Positions 26,557 through 37,882 of a stretch of 64,000 nt of DNA are shown piece by piece. Under the pieces are notes generated by a model that made no database searches, was not told the DNA's origin, and saw only the letters and a program-made list of their open reading frames with translations. The first letter of the stretch is position 1. The number at the start of each line of letters is the position of its first letter. Made by a program: the position numbers and the translations under genes. Origin of the DNA: a bacterium (lineage in GTDB: Bacteria; Krumholzibacteriota; Krumholzibacteriia; LZORAL124-64-63); NCBI GenBank assembly GCA_016719645.1, contig JADJYS010000035.1, positions 1-64,000 on the forward strand. The letters are read 5' to 3'.

Positions 26557-29067
26557 ATGACCCGGACCCCGCGCCGCGACTCCAGCACCGCCGCCCCCGG
26601 CCAGGCCGCTCTCGACCTGGTCGTGTTTCTGGCCGGCTTCTCCTTCCTGATCCACGAGGTCGTCTGGAACCGCCTGCTGTCCCTGGTCCTGGGCGGCACC
26701 GTCACCGGGGCCACGCTGGTGCTGGCGGTCTTCATGGCCGGTTTCGGAGCCGGGGCGGCCGTCTGGGGTCGCGCCGCCGACCGCGCCCGCCGGCCCTGGG
26801 CCCTGTTGTCGTATCTGCTTTTGGGGCTTGGTGTTCTGGGCGCCCTGGCCTACGCCCTGGCGGGCGCGCTGCTGCCGCGGCTGGGTTCGGCGGCCGCGCA
26901 CGCGGGCGCCGCGCTGCTGCTGGGCGTGCCCTCGTTCCTGATGGGCGGCCTGTTCCCGCTCGCCGGGCGGCTCGCCGCCGCCGGCCGCGGGCCGCTGGCG
27001 CCGGCCCTGGGCCGGCTCTACGCGCTGGAGACGCTGGGCAGCGCCCTGGGCGGGCTCGCGGCCGGGTTCGTCCTGCTGGGGACCCTGGGGCAGGACCTGA
27101 CCCTCGCCGCGGCCGTGGCCGTCGATCTGGGCCTCGGCGCCTGGCTGCTCGCGACCCGCGGGTCGGTCGCACCGCCGGCGGGCGCCGCCGCACCGCCGCC
27201 GCCGCCCGCGTTCGCGGCCCTGCCGGCCGCCGTCCGCACGGCGGTCCCGGTCGCCGCCTTCGCCTGCGGCTTCGCCATCCTCGCCCTGCAGGTCGTCTGG
27301 ATGCGGATGTTCCGCATCTACCTGACGAACACCAGCTACACCTTCGCGCTGATCGCCTCGCTGGCGATCCTCGGCCTCTACCTGGGCAGCGCGCTGTTCC
27401 ACCGGCGCGCCGACCGCCTGGCCGACCCGGGGCGGTCCCTGCTGCGCGCCCTGCTGCTGCTGGCGGCGACCGCGCTGCTGGGGCTGCTGCTGCTGGCGCG
27501 CCTGCCCGAGCTGCTGATGTTCCCCTTCCAGGAGGCGTCCGGGAACGCCCTGGTGCGCATCCTGCTGCTGCCGCTGGTGGCGTCCCTGCTGATCGTGGTG
27601 CCGCCCGCGGCGTGCTCCGGTTACGCCTTCCCGCTGGCCTGCAGCCTCGCGGCCGCCGGCGGCGGCGGGACCGGGCGCGGCGGCGTGGGGCGGGACGTGG
27701 GCGTAGGCCGGGACGTGGGCGCGGTGCTGGCGGTCAACACCGCCGGCTGCGTGCTCGGGCCGCTCGCGGCGGCGTTCGTGCTGATCCCGGCGCTGGGCGC
27801 GGCCGTCGCGATCGTGGCCGTGGCCGCGGCGCCGGTCGCCGCGGCCTGGTTCGTCGCGCGGCGCGGCGGCGCGCCGGCGCGCACCGGGCGCATCCTGCTC
27901 GCGGCGCTCGCGCTGCTGCTCGCGGTCGCGGCCTGGCGGCCGCAGGTCCGCATCCTGCCGCCCTCGTTCGGCCGCTTCGACCGCGAGGTGCTGTTCTACG
28001 ACGAGACCGTCGAGGGGACCGTCACGGTGGGGCGGGACCGCGACACCCGCTCGCAGGCCAAGTACACCTACGTCAACAACAGCGCGGTGATCGGCTCGTC
28101 CTACGACGCGGTCAAGGTCGTCAAGATGGTCGGCCACTTCCCGTTCCTGGTGCGGCCGGGCTTGCGCGACGTGCTGGTGATCGGCTTCGGCATCGGCGTG
28201 ACGACCTCGGCCATCGCCGCGCACCCCGAGGTGGCGTCGATCACCTGCGTCGAGCTGGTGCCGGGGCTGAAGGAGGCCGCGTCCTACTACCGCGAGCTGA
28301 ACCGCGACGTGGTCGTCGACCCGCGCCTGACCATCGTGCAGGGCGACGGGCGCCGCCGCCTGCAGGCGTCCGCGCGCAGGTACGACCTGATCTCCTGCGA
28401 CCCGACGCACCCGGTGCTCGGCTCGGGCAACCTGTACACGCGCGAGTACTTCGAGCTGTGCCGGTCGCGCCTGAACCCCGGCGGCCTGGTCTCGCAGTAC
28501 CTGCCGCTGCACAAGCTGCGCTCGCAGGAGCTGATGGGGCTGATCGCCACCTTCCACGACGTGTTCCCCGACTGCGCCGTCTGGCTGGGCCACTACCACG
28601 CCGTGCTGCTGGGCTCGACCGCGCCGCTGCGGGTCGACTTCGCCGACTGGGCCGCCCGCGCCGCCGCGCTGGGGCAGGACCCGAGCTTCTACGGCGACCC
28701 CTACCACCTGGCGGCGACCCTGGTCCTGGACGGCCCGGCGATCGCCCGGCTGTCCGCCGGAGCCCGGCTCAACACCGACGACCGCTCGTACACCGAGTTC
28801 TTCGCCCCCGGCTGCCTGGACGAGGCCAACCTGTCGGCGAACCTGCGCTACCTGCAGGAGCGCCGCGTCGGCGTCGGGGCGGTCTTCGACGGGATCCCCG
28901 ACCCGGCCCTCATGGGCCGCTTCGTCGAGGGCAACCGCCTGCTGACCGAGAGCCTGGTCCGCCAGACCGGCGGCGACCCCCGCGGCGGACTGCAGGCCCT
29001 GCAGCAGGCCGTCCGGGCCAACCCGGAGGACCAGGAGTACCCGTTCCTGATCCGGATGGCCCGCTGA
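26557..29067 (+). CDS. Membrane-fused aminopropyltransferase (spermidine-synthase-like) protein
   Basis: An 836-residue protein. The N-terminal about 460 residues hold a dozen or more hydrophobic segments, an MFS-like transporter or sensor half. The C-terminal half is a spermidine-synthase-like Rossmann domain: VLVIGFGIGVTTSAIAAHP, ITCVELVPGLKEAASYY and YDLISCDPTHPVLG. Canonical spermidine synthases have GGGDG where this has GFGIG, so use of decarboxylated SAM is uncertain; many fused proteins of this type are uncharacterised. After residue 770 a short TPR-like tail is possible. speA follows 70 bases later on the same strand, which favours a polyamine link. The ATG has GGAG about eight bases upstream. 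Confidence 0.75.
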   Translation: MTRTPRRDSSTAAPGQAALDLVVFLAGFSFLIHEVVWNRLLSLVLGGTVTGATLVLAVFMAGFGAGAAVWGRAADRARRPWALLSYLLLGLGVLGALAYALAGALLPRLGSAAAHAGAALLLGVPSFLMGGLFPLAGRLAAAGRGPLAPALGRLYALETLGSALGGLAAGFVLLGTLGQDLTLAAAVAVDLGLGAWLLATRGSVAPPAGAAAPPPPPAFAALPAAVRTAVPVAAFACGFAILALQVVWMRMFRIYLTNTSYTFALIASLAILGLYLGSALFHRRADRLADPGRSLLRALLLLAATALLGLLLLARLPELLMFPFQEASGNALVRILLLPLVASLLIVVPPAACSGYAFPLACSLAAAGGGGTGRGGVGRDVGVGRDVGAVLAVNTAGCVLGPLAAAFVLIPALGAAVAIVAVAAAPVAAAWFVARRGGAPARTGRILLAALALLLAVAAWRPQVRILPPSFGRFDREVLFYDETVEGTVTVGRDRDTRSQAKYTYVNNSAVIGSSYDAVKVVKMVGHFPFLVRPGLRDVLVIGFGIGVTTSAIAAHPEVASITCVELVPGLKEAASYYRELNRDVVVDPRLTIVQGDGRRRLQASARRYDLISCDPTHPVLGSGNLYTREYFELCRSRLNPGGLVSQYLPLHKLRSQELMGLIATFHDVFPDCAVWLGHYHAVLLGSTAPLRVDFADWAARAAALGQDPSFYGDPYHLAATLVLDGPAIARLSAGARLNTDDRSYTEFFAPGCLDEANLSANLRYLQERRVGVGAVFDGIPDPALMGRFVEGNRLLTESLVRQTGGDPRGGLQALQQAVRANPEDQEYPFLIRMAR

Positions 29068-29078
29068 CCCGTTTTATG

Positions 29079-29087
29079 TGTTAGATT
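29079..29087 (+). promoter_or_regulatory. Extended minus-10 element before speA
   Basis: TGTTAGATT fits TGn plus TAGATT and lies in the same 11-mer (GTGTTAGATTG) as the promoter at 26505-26515. It gives speA a possible promoter of its own. Confidence 0.4.
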
Positions 29088-29137
29088 GTCCCGCTCGCGC
29101 GGCGACCCGGTCCCCAACGCAGGAGAACAGCACGCCC

Positions 29138-31042
<1,905 letters not shown>

Positions 31043-31065
31043 CGGCGGCGACGCCGCGGCGATGG

Positions 31066-31107
31066 AACGAAAACCCGGCCGGACCTCGCGGTCCGGCCGG
31101 GTTCGTT
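31066..31107. terminator. Bidirectional terminator between speA and the subtilase gene
   Basis: AACCCGGCCGGACC (31072-31085), loop TCGC, GGTCCGGCCGGGTT (31090-31103), extended by AACG/CGTT with a 2-base bulge. A short T run (31106-31109) follows on the plus strand. Confidence 0.8.
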
Positions 31108-31131
31108 TTCATCGCCGTGTGCGGTCGGACG

Positions 31132-33723
31132 CTACTTCAGCAGCGTCATCTTGCGGACGCTCGAGCGCTCGCCCGCGTCGATGCGGTAGAAGTAGGTGCC
31201 CGAGGCGAACTCCGTCGCGTCCCAGCGGACGCTGTGGGAGCCGGGGCCGTACTGCCCGTCGGCCAGCGTGGCGACCTCCCGGCCCTTCAGGTCGAACACC
31301 CGGACCAGCACGCGCGAGGCGGCCGGCAGGCTGAATTCGAACGTCGTGGACGGGTTGAACGGGTTCGGCCGGTTCCGGCCCAGCGCGAACGGGGCCGGCA
31401 GGGCCTTGTCCGCCGCCGCCTCGTCGGCCGGGGCGGCCGCCAGCGCCGCGGTGTAGCCGCGGAACACGATCTCGTCGATGTAGACGTCGTCGGTGTCGTC
31501 GCCGGCGTCGCACATGAAGCGCAGCTTGGCGGCGGTCGGGTAGGCGTAGGTGGCGCGGGGGATCGTCACGACCTTGTTGTAGAAGGTGTTGACGACGAAG
31601 TCGGTCCCCGCCTTGTAGGTGGCCACCGTGCGCCAGGCGGCGCCGTCGTAGTACTGCACCCAGAAGTCCTCGCCGGTCTCCATGCTCACGGCCTTGAACC
31701 AGAAGCTGACCTCGAGGTTCGAGTAGCCGGTCACGTTCTTGCCGGTGGTGTGGTAGAAGGACGACTTGGTGCCGCTGTTGTCCTGGATGTCGGCCGCCGC
31801 GGCGCCCTGGTGGGCGTTGACGGTGGCCGTGTAGCGCGACATGTCGTTGCCGCCGTCGGTGTAGGACCCCATGCCGGTCTCGAAGTTGTCCGAGGTGATG
31901 GTGGTCCAGGTGCCCGACGACGTCGTGACGACGATGTAGCCGGTCTTGGTCTCGCCGTCGGAGCCGGCGCTGTTGGTCGCGGTCAGCGTGACGGTGTAGG
32001 TGCCGGCCGCGGCGTAGGTGTGGCTGGGGCTCTTCAGGGTCGAGGTGCCGCCGTCGCCGAAGTTCCAGCTCCAGCTCGTGGGCGTGTTGGTGGACAGGTC
32101 GGTGAACACGACCGCCAGGGGCGCCGCGCCCGTCAGCGGCGTGGCCGAGAAGTTGGCGACCGGGGCCACGGGCACCGTGACGCCGCCGACGGCCGCCGCG
32201 GCGTCGACCATGCCGAAGCCGGCGTAGCGGTCCCAGCCCGCCGCGGACTCGGCCGAAACGACGTCCTGCGCGGTGGACGTCAGCTGGCTGCGGATCTGCG
32301 TCGGGGTCCAGGTCGGGTTCTTCGAGACGATCAGAGCGCAGACGCCCGCCACGTACGGCGTGGCGCAGCTGGTGCCGTTGAAGAAGGGCTCGTAGTCGCC
32401 CGACCGGTAGCCGCCGGTGCCGACGATGTCGGTGGTCGGCAGGATGGTCGGGCCGAGGACGTCCACGGCGCCGGCCCCGTTCTGCGTGGTCGTGCCGTAG
32501 TTCGAGCCCCACCAGCGCTCCCCGTCGCAGGTGTAGCCGTTGGGGTCGGTCGCCACGCCGGAGTTGACCTCGGTGCTGCTGCTCGAGCTGCGCTTGCGCT
32601 CGCCGCAGGGGGAGGCCGCGCCGACGCCGATCACGTTGGCGTTGATGGCCGGGTAGCTGATGGTGCTCATGTTCTCGTTGCCGGTCGCGGCCAGGATCGT
32701 GCAGCCCGCGTTGTAGGCGTACAGGATGGCCGTGTCGGTGGCGGCGTCGCTGCTGATCGCGGCGCCGAGGCTCATGCTGACGATGTCGGCCGCGTGGTCG
32801 GCGGCGTAGTACAGGGCGCTCTGGATCGCGCTGAAATACATGGCGCCGGTGCTGGTGGCGACCTTCAGCGGCATGATGCTGACGCCGGCGGCGATGCCCG
32901 CGCAGCCGATCGTGTTGTTCATCGAGGCGACCACGCCGGCGCAGCAGGTGCCGTGGCCGGCGGTGGTGCTGTTGTCGTCGGGGTTGGTGTCGTTGCTGCC
33001 GAAGTCGTAGCCCGTGACCAGGCGCAGGTCGGGGTGGTCGATGTCCACGCCGCTGTCGATGATGGCCACGACGACGCTGCTGCTGCCGTAGCCCTGGCTG
33101 CCGTCCCAGGCGGCCTGGGCGTTGGCGTCGAAGCCGGGGGTGCCGACGGTGGTGGTCAGGGTGTGGTCGTAGGTGCCGCCCCAGTCCAGGCCGGGCAGCT
33201 GGGCGGTGTTGTTGTGGCCCCAGTGGCTCGCGTAGAGGGGGTCGGCGGGCACGGCGGCCGGGAAGGCCACCCAGTCCAGGGACACGGCCTCGACCGACGG
33301 GTCGCGCTCGAGCGACTTGGCCACGTCGGCCATGTCCTGCTTCGTCTCGAAGCGGAACATGAACCAGCGGTCGACGCCGAGGTCCGCCGCCTTGGCGGCG
33401 TCGGCGGGCAGGTCGTAGGGGCGCTCGACGGCGCGCACGCCGGCGGCGGCGGCCAGGGCGTCGAGCGACGCGAGCCCGGTCGCGGCGCCGGGGGCGCGGG
33501 CGCCCTTGTCCAGCAGCATGGACAGCCGCGAGGCGGTCAGGCCGTCGCGCGTGAGCTGCACGAGCAGGCGGTCCGGGGCGTACAGCTCGACCTCCTTCGC
33601 CTGCGGCACGAAGCCGTCCTGGGCGGGGACGAAGGCCCGCGTGGCGGCGGCGAAGCCGGGCGAGGCGAAGAGGGTGGTCAGGGCGAGCAGGGCGAGCGCG
33701 GTGGCGAGAGGTTTCCGTGGCAT
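31132..33723 (-). CDS. Secreted subtilisin-like serine protease (S8) with PKD and FlgD-like domains
   Basis: An 863-residue protein. The ATG at 33723 follows AGGAG closely and opens a signal peptide (LATALALLALTTLFASPGFA). A propeptide of about 140 residues precedes the S8 domain with catalytic D223 (AIIDSGVDIDHPDL), H257 (TAGHGTCCAGVVA) and S452 (FNGTSCATPYVAG). A PKD domain follows (VVFTDLSTNTPTSWSWNFGD, HTYAAAGTYTVTLTAT), then a lectin-like beta-sandwich and the FlgD Ig-like tail ending VRKMTLLK. The tail suggests sorting to the outer surface or medium. The protease should degrade external proteins. It converges with speA over a shared terminator. Confidence 0.93.
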   Translation of the reverse strand: MPRKPLATALALLALTTLFASPGFAAATRAFVPAQDGFVPQAKEVELYAPDRLLVQLTRDGLTASRLSMLLDKGARAPGAATGLASLDALAAAAGVRAVERPYDLPADAAKAADLGVDRWFMFRFETKQDMADVAKSLERDPSVEAVSLDWVAFPAAVPADPLYASHWGHNNTAQLPGLDWGGTYDHTLTTTVGTPGFDANAQAAWDGSQGYGSSSVVVAIIDSGVDIDHPDLRLVTGYDFGSNDTNPDDNSTTAGHGTCCAGVVASMNNTIGCAGIAAGVSIMPLKVATSTGAMYFSAIQSALYYAADHAADIVSMSLGAAISSDAATDTAILYAYNAGCTILAATGNENMSTISYPAINANVIGVGAASPCGERKRSSSSSTEVNSGVATDPNGYTCDGERWWGSNYGTTTQNGAGAVDVLGPTILPTTDIVGTGGYRSGDYEPFFNGTSCATPYVAGVCALIVSKNPTWTPTQIRSQLTSTAQDVVSAESAAGWDRYAGFGMVDAAAAVGGVTVPVAPVANFSATPLTGAAPLAVVFTDLSTNTPTSWSWNFGDGGTSTLKSPSHTYAAAGTYTVTLTATNSAGSDGETKTGYIVVTTSSGTWTTITSDNFETGMGSYTDGGNDMSRYTATVNAHQGAAAADIQDNSGTKSSFYHTTGKNVTGYSNLEVSFWFKAVSMETGEDFWVQYYDGAAWRTVATYKAGTDFVVNTFYNKVVTIPRATYAYPTAAKLRFMCDAGDDTDDVYIDEIVFRGYTAALAAAPADEAAADKALPAPFALGRNRPNPFNPSTTFEFSLPAASRVLVRVFDLKGREVATLADGQYGPGSHSVRWDATEFASGTYFYRIDAGERSSVRKMTLLK

Positions 33724-33883
33724 CGTCACTCCTGTCGGTGAAGCGTGAGGAGCGTGCGAAGGGGGCGGCCTCCAGGGCGCCCCGCGTGCAACCGGGGGCG
33801 CCACCGTCCGCTCATGAGCCTAGCAGATGCCGTGGTGCGCGAAAAGCTCCGGGTGGTGTGATCGAAATAACGTTGCGGCCGCG

Positions 33884-35728
33884 TCACCGGTAGAACCGGT
33901 TGATCTCCTCCATGACCGATCGGAGAAGCCCGGGAGGCGGGTCGCCGCCGGCGGCCTTGGCGTCGTCGAAGCGGTACTTGCGGGTCGACAGGGGCAGGAT
34001 CTCGTGCACGTCGTCGCCGAAGACGAAGGCGTGGTTGACGTAGCTCGAGATGACGTGGGCGCGCGGCGGCGCCGCCGCGTCGAACAGGTCGCGCCCGTTC
34101 GCGTAGTCGCGGGGGTCGGACGTGCAGCCGAAGTAGCGGGTCAGCAGCGTCGGCGCGATGTCGGCGAGCGAGGTGCGGTGCGCGTAGACGGCCGGCGCGC
34201 GGTCCGGGAAGCGGATGATCAGGGGCACCTGCACCTCGTACTTCGTGTAGTTGGTGCCGTGGCCCCAGAAGTTGGCCCGGTCGTCGTTGAAGGCCTCGCC
34301 GTGGTCGGTCGTCACGATGACGATGGTCTTGTCGAGCAGGTCCAGGGCCCGCAGCTCGTCCAGGACCCGGCCGACCATCATGTCGGTGTAGCGCACCGCG
34401 TTGCGGTAGTCGTTCAGGTAGGGCGCCGGGTCGGTGTCGGCGTTCATGAACGCCATGTTGATGTTCTTGGCCGGCTTGTCGATCTCGTACTCGGGCGGGT
34501 AGCAGTAGTCGTAGTGCGAGGACTTGTAGAAGGCGAGGCCGAAGAACGGGCCGCCCCGGGCCGCCTGCTCCCGCAGGAAGCCGAGGAAGCCCTCGGTCAG
34601 ATCGACGTCCATCTCCGGGACGTTCTTGCCCGCGAAGTCCTCGTGCAGCTCGATGCCCCGGAACATCGTGTCCTGGATCTTGTGGCGCCCGAACTTGGAG
34701 CGGGCGTAGAGGGCGCAGGCGTAGCCGCGCTCGGTCAGGGCGTCGACGAGCACGGGGTTGTCGATGCGCGCGCTGTTGGCCTTGACCGCCGCCCAGTAGG
34801 TCGGGTGCAGGCCGTAGAAGATGCCGAAGATGCCGGCGGTGGTCTGGTTGCCGGTGCTGAGGTTCTGCGTGAAGACCGACGACTCCAGCGACAGGCGGTG
34901 GATGTTGGGCGTCACGTCGGCGTCCATCGCGTCGAAGCGCCAGCTCTCCAGCAGGATCACCACGAGGTTGGGCGGGCTCGGGGCCGCGGCCGGGTCGAAG
35001 GTCAACGGGGCCAGCGGGTAGGTGAGCGACGCGGTCGACTCCTCCAGCACCGCGGCGTTCTCGTCCATCGCGAAGGGCAGCAGGTCGCCGTACTTGTCGG
35101 CGTTGCGGTGCGAGGTGAAGGGCACGTAGAAGGGCAGGTGCGGGGTCAGCACCGTGACGCGGCTGTCGTTCCTCTGGTAGGCCACGATGTGCAGGATCTG
35201 GCTGGCGGTCATCGCCAGCACGGCCGCGGCCCAGACCACGGGCGCCAGCCGGCGCGGCGGCCGCAGGCGGCCCGACAGCCGCAGGATGCCGAACTCCACG
35301 AGCAGGATGACGGCCAGCGCCGCGGCCGCGGTGACCACCGACGAGTCGGGCAGCCCCAGCCCCGCGAAATCCCGGACCAGGTACTCCAGCCAGAAGAAGT
35401 CGATGTGGATGCGGATGACCCCGTAGGCCACGGCGTCCAGCAGCAGGTAGTAGACGTAGACCGCCGCGATCAGCGCCGTCGCCGGCGCCGCGGCCCGCCG
35501 CACCGGCAGCAGCAGCAGGAACACGACGCCGAGCAGCACCAGCAGCGGCAGCACGTACCAGCCCGCCAGCACGGCCGTTGCGTAGGCCGCCGTCAGCGCC
35601 GTGACGTCGACGCCGCGCAGGTCCCACAGCAGGCAGCCCCAGACCAGCGGCAGGTTCAGCAGCACGATCAGCAGCGTGCGCGTGTACGTCGCGCCGACCG
35701 CAGCGGGGATCTTCGGGGGGAATTTCAT
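33884..35728 (-). CDS. Membrane-anchored sulfatase-fold protein, YejM/PbgA-like
   Basis: A 614-residue protein with about five transmembrane segments in the first 170 residues and a large periplasmic alkaline-phosphatase-superfamily domain. That domain contains NLVVILLESWRFDAMDADVT, STGNQTTAGIFGIFYGLHP, IVIVTTDHGEAFND and WGHGTNYTKYEVQVPLI. The layout resembles YejM (PbgA), which senses or handles lipids in the inner membrane, and phosphoglycerol transferases. The threonine of canonical LTA-synthase nucleophiles is replaced here by a GNQTT context, so catalysis is open. It is divergent from the pepF-like gene. Its upstream region shows no strong promoter. Confidence 0.75.
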   Translation of the reverse strand: MKFPPKIPAAVGATYTRTLLIVLLNLPLVWGCLLWDLRGVDVTALTAAYATAVLAGWYVLPLLVLLGVVFLLLLPVRRAAAPATALIAAVYVYYLLLDAVAYGVIRIHIDFFWLEYLVRDFAGLGLPDSSVVTAAAALAVILLVEFGILRLSGRLRPPRRLAPVVWAAAVLAMTASQILHIVAYQRNDSRVTVLTPHLPFYVPFTSHRNADKYGDLLPFAMDENAAVLEESTASLTYPLAPLTFDPAAAPSPPNLVVILLESWRFDAMDADVTPNIHRLSLESSVFTQNLSTGNQTTAGIFGIFYGLHPTYWAAVKANSARIDNPVLVDALTERGYACALYARSKFGRHKIQDTMFRGIELHEDFAGKNVPEMDVDLTEGFLGFLREQAARGGPFFGLAFYKSSHYDYCYPPEYEIDKPAKNINMAFMNADTDPAPYLNDYRNAVRYTDMMVGRVLDELRALDLLDKTIVIVTTDHGEAFNDDRANFWGHGTNYTKYEVQVPLIIRFPDRAPAVYAHRTSLADIAPTLLTRYFGCTSDPRDYANGRDLFDAAAPPRAHVISSYVNHAFVFGDDVHEILPLSTRKYRFDDAKAAGGDPPPGLLRSVMEEINRFYR

Positions 35729-35879
35729 CGTCGAACGGCGGTCTTTCGTTGAAACCGATGCAACTTCATACCCGTGGCCGCGAACATATCTCCTGCCCGC
35801 AGCTCCGAGCTATGATAGGTTGTCCCGTGAAGGACGCAATCGGCGATTTCCGCCGATCTGCCCGATCCAGGAGGCGCTC

Positions 35880-37811
35880 ATGCTGTCGATGACCCGTTAT
35901 CGTTCCGCGATCGTGCTGATCGCCTGTGCCCTGTTCGCCGCGGCGGCGTCCGCCGCCGATCTGCCGGCCTACACCCCGGACGCCAACGCCACGCGCGCGC
36001 AGGTGCCCGACGTCTACAAGTGGGACCTGACGCCGCTGTTCCCGTCGGCGGAGGCCTGGGAGGCCGCGCGCGCGGGGCTGCAGGGGGAGATCGGCGGCCT
36101 GGCCGCCTTCCGGGGGCGCCTGAAGGACCCGAAGGCCCTGCGCGACTGCCTGGCGCTGTACTTCTCGCTCCACGACCGCGTCAGCCACGTGCAGCAGTAC
36201 GCCAACCTGGCGCTGGACACGGAGCTGACCGACGAGGCGGCCCAGGCCCGCTCGCAGCGCGGCCTGGCCCTGCTGGACGAGCTGACCGCGGCCTCCGGCT
36301 TCATCCGGGCCGAGGCCCTGGCCCTGGACGCGGCGGCCCTGGAGAAGGCCTACGCCGCCAAGGACGGGCCGGCCGCCTACCGCAGCTACCTGGACAACCT
36401 GGGGCGGCGGCGCGACCGCGTGCTCGACCCGCAGGCCGAGCGCGTCCTGCAGCTCGCGGGCGACAACCTGTGGGCCGAGATCGACCTCAACGAGATCACC
36501 AGCAGCGTGGAGGAGTCCTTCCAGGCCCTGCTGTCGGACATCGCCTGGCCCGTCGTCCACGACGCCGAGGGCAAGGAGGTGCAGCTGACGCTGTCGAACT
36601 ACGGGCGCTTCCGCCTCTCGCCCGACCGCGCGGTGCGCGCCGAGGCCGTCGGGGCGTTCCTGGCCACGCTGCGGCAGTTCCAGCACGTCTTCGCCGCCAC
36701 GCTGGGCGGCCAGTGCGAGCTGGACGTCATGTACGCGCGCGCCCGCGGCTACGACACCGCGCTCGAGGCGTACCTGGACAAGGACGGCCTGCCGGTCGCC
36801 GTCCACGACAACCTGATCACGGCGGTGAACGCCAACCTCGCGCCCCTGCACCGCTACATGGAACTGCGCCGCAAGGCCCTCGGCCTCGAGGACCTGCGCC
36901 TGCACGACCTGTACGTGCCGATGGCCGCGGCCGCGCAGAAGGAGGTCCCCTTCGCCGACGCCCTGGCGATCCTGCCGGCCGCCCTGGCGCCGCTGGGCCC
37001 GCAGTACGTGGCGATGCTGATGGAGGGGCTGGATCCCCGCCACGGCTGGATCGACGTCTACCCCAGCGACGACAAGGAGAGCGGGGCCTTCTCGGCCAAC
37101 GTCTACGGGCGCCACCCGTACGTGAAGATGAACTACCAGGACGGCCTGGACGACCTCTCGACCCTCGCGCACGAGTACGGGCACGCCCTGCACAGCTGGC
37201 TCGCGATGGAGAACCAGCCCTACCACAGCTCCCGCTACGTGCCGTTCCTGGCGGAGATCGCCTCGACCTGCAACGAGGCGCTGCTGACGGACTACCTGGC
37301 CGCGCGCGCCGTCGACCCGCAGGAGCGGGCCGGCCTGCTGGTCGAGGAGCTGGAGGGCATCCGCACCACGATCTACCGCCAGACCCTGTTCTCGGAGTTC
37401 GAGCGCAAGGTGCACGGCTTCGTCGAGGCGGGCACGCCCGTCACGGCGTCGCTGCTGGACGAGACCTACCGCGACCTGGTGCGGCGCTACTACGGGCCGG
37501 GCTACACCCTGGGCGAGGACGACGGGATGGAGTGGGCCTACATCCCGCACCTCTACTACAAGTACTACGTCTACAGCTACGCGACGGGCCTGAGCTGCGG
37601 CATCGCCATCGCCGAGAACGTCAAGGCGAACGGCCAGCCCGCGGTCGACGGCTACCTCGAGATGCTCAAGGGCGGCTGCAGCGAGCCGCCGCTGGCGCTG
37701 CTGAAGAAGGCGGGCGTGGACCTGACGCGCCCCGACGCGATCGAGGCGGCGCTGGGCAAGTTCGACCGCGGGGTGACGGAGCTGGCGAAGCTGATGGGCA
37801 TCGAGCTGTAA
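35880..37811 (+). CDS. pepF: Secreted oligoendopeptidase F-like M3B zinc peptidase
   Basis: A 643-residue protein with AGGAGG at 35869-35874 before the ATG and a signal peptide (SAIVLIACALFAAAASA), unusual for cytoplasmic PepF. The M3 zinc site is HEYGH at residues 431-435 within LAHEYGHALHSWL, followed by the downstream glutamate in FLAEIASTCNEALL. N-terminal helices match the PepF family (VPDVYKWDLTPLFPS). It would trim peptides in the periplasm. A strong bidirectional hairpin follows, then the convergent Tricorn-like gene. Confidence 0.92.
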   Translation: MLSMTRYRSAIVLIACALFAAAASAADLPAYTPDANATRAQVPDVYKWDLTPLFPSAEAWEAARAGLQGEIGGLAAFRGRLKDPKALRDCLALYFSLHDRVSHVQQYANLALDTELTDEAAQARSQRGLALLDELTAASGFIRAEALALDAAALEKAYAAKDGPAAYRSYLDNLGRRRDRVLDPQAERVLQLAGDNLWAEIDLNEITSSVEESFQALLSDIAWPVVHDAEGKEVQLTLSNYGRFRLSPDRAVRAEAVGAFLATLRQFQHVFAATLGGQCELDVMYARARGYDTALEAYLDKDGLPVAVHDNLITAVNANLAPLHRYMELRRKALGLEDLRLHDLYVPMAAAAQKEVPFADALAILPAALAPLGPQYVAMLMEGLDPRHGWIDVYPSDDKESGAFSANVYGRHPYVKMNYQDGLDDLSTLAHEYGHALHSWLAMENQPYHSSRYVPFLAEIASTCNEALLTDYLAARAVDPQERAGLLVEELEGIRTTIYRQTLFSEFERKVHGFVEAGTPVTASLLDETYRDLVRRYYGPGYTLGEDDGMEWAYIPHLYYKYYVYSYATGLSCGIAIAENVKANGQPAVDGYLEMLKGGCSEPPLALLKKAGVDLTRPDAIEAALGKFDRGVTELAKLMGIEL

Positions 37812-37824
37812 GCCGCGCCGCGCC

Positions 37825-37867
37825 GACGAAGAGGGCCCCGTCTCCGCCGGAGACGGGGCCCTTCGTC
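37825..37867. terminator. Bidirectional terminator between pepF-like and Tricorn-like genes
   Basis: GGGCCCCGTCTCC (37833-37845), GCC loop, GGAGACGGGGCCC (37849-37861), extended by GACGAA/TTCGTC with a 2-base bulge. Confidence 0.75.
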
Positions 37868-37882
37868 TGCGCCCGACGACCG

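Noticed and set aside
31062..31334. Plus-strand open frame after speA
   Set aside because: It starts inside the terminator hairpin and runs antisense to the subtilase.
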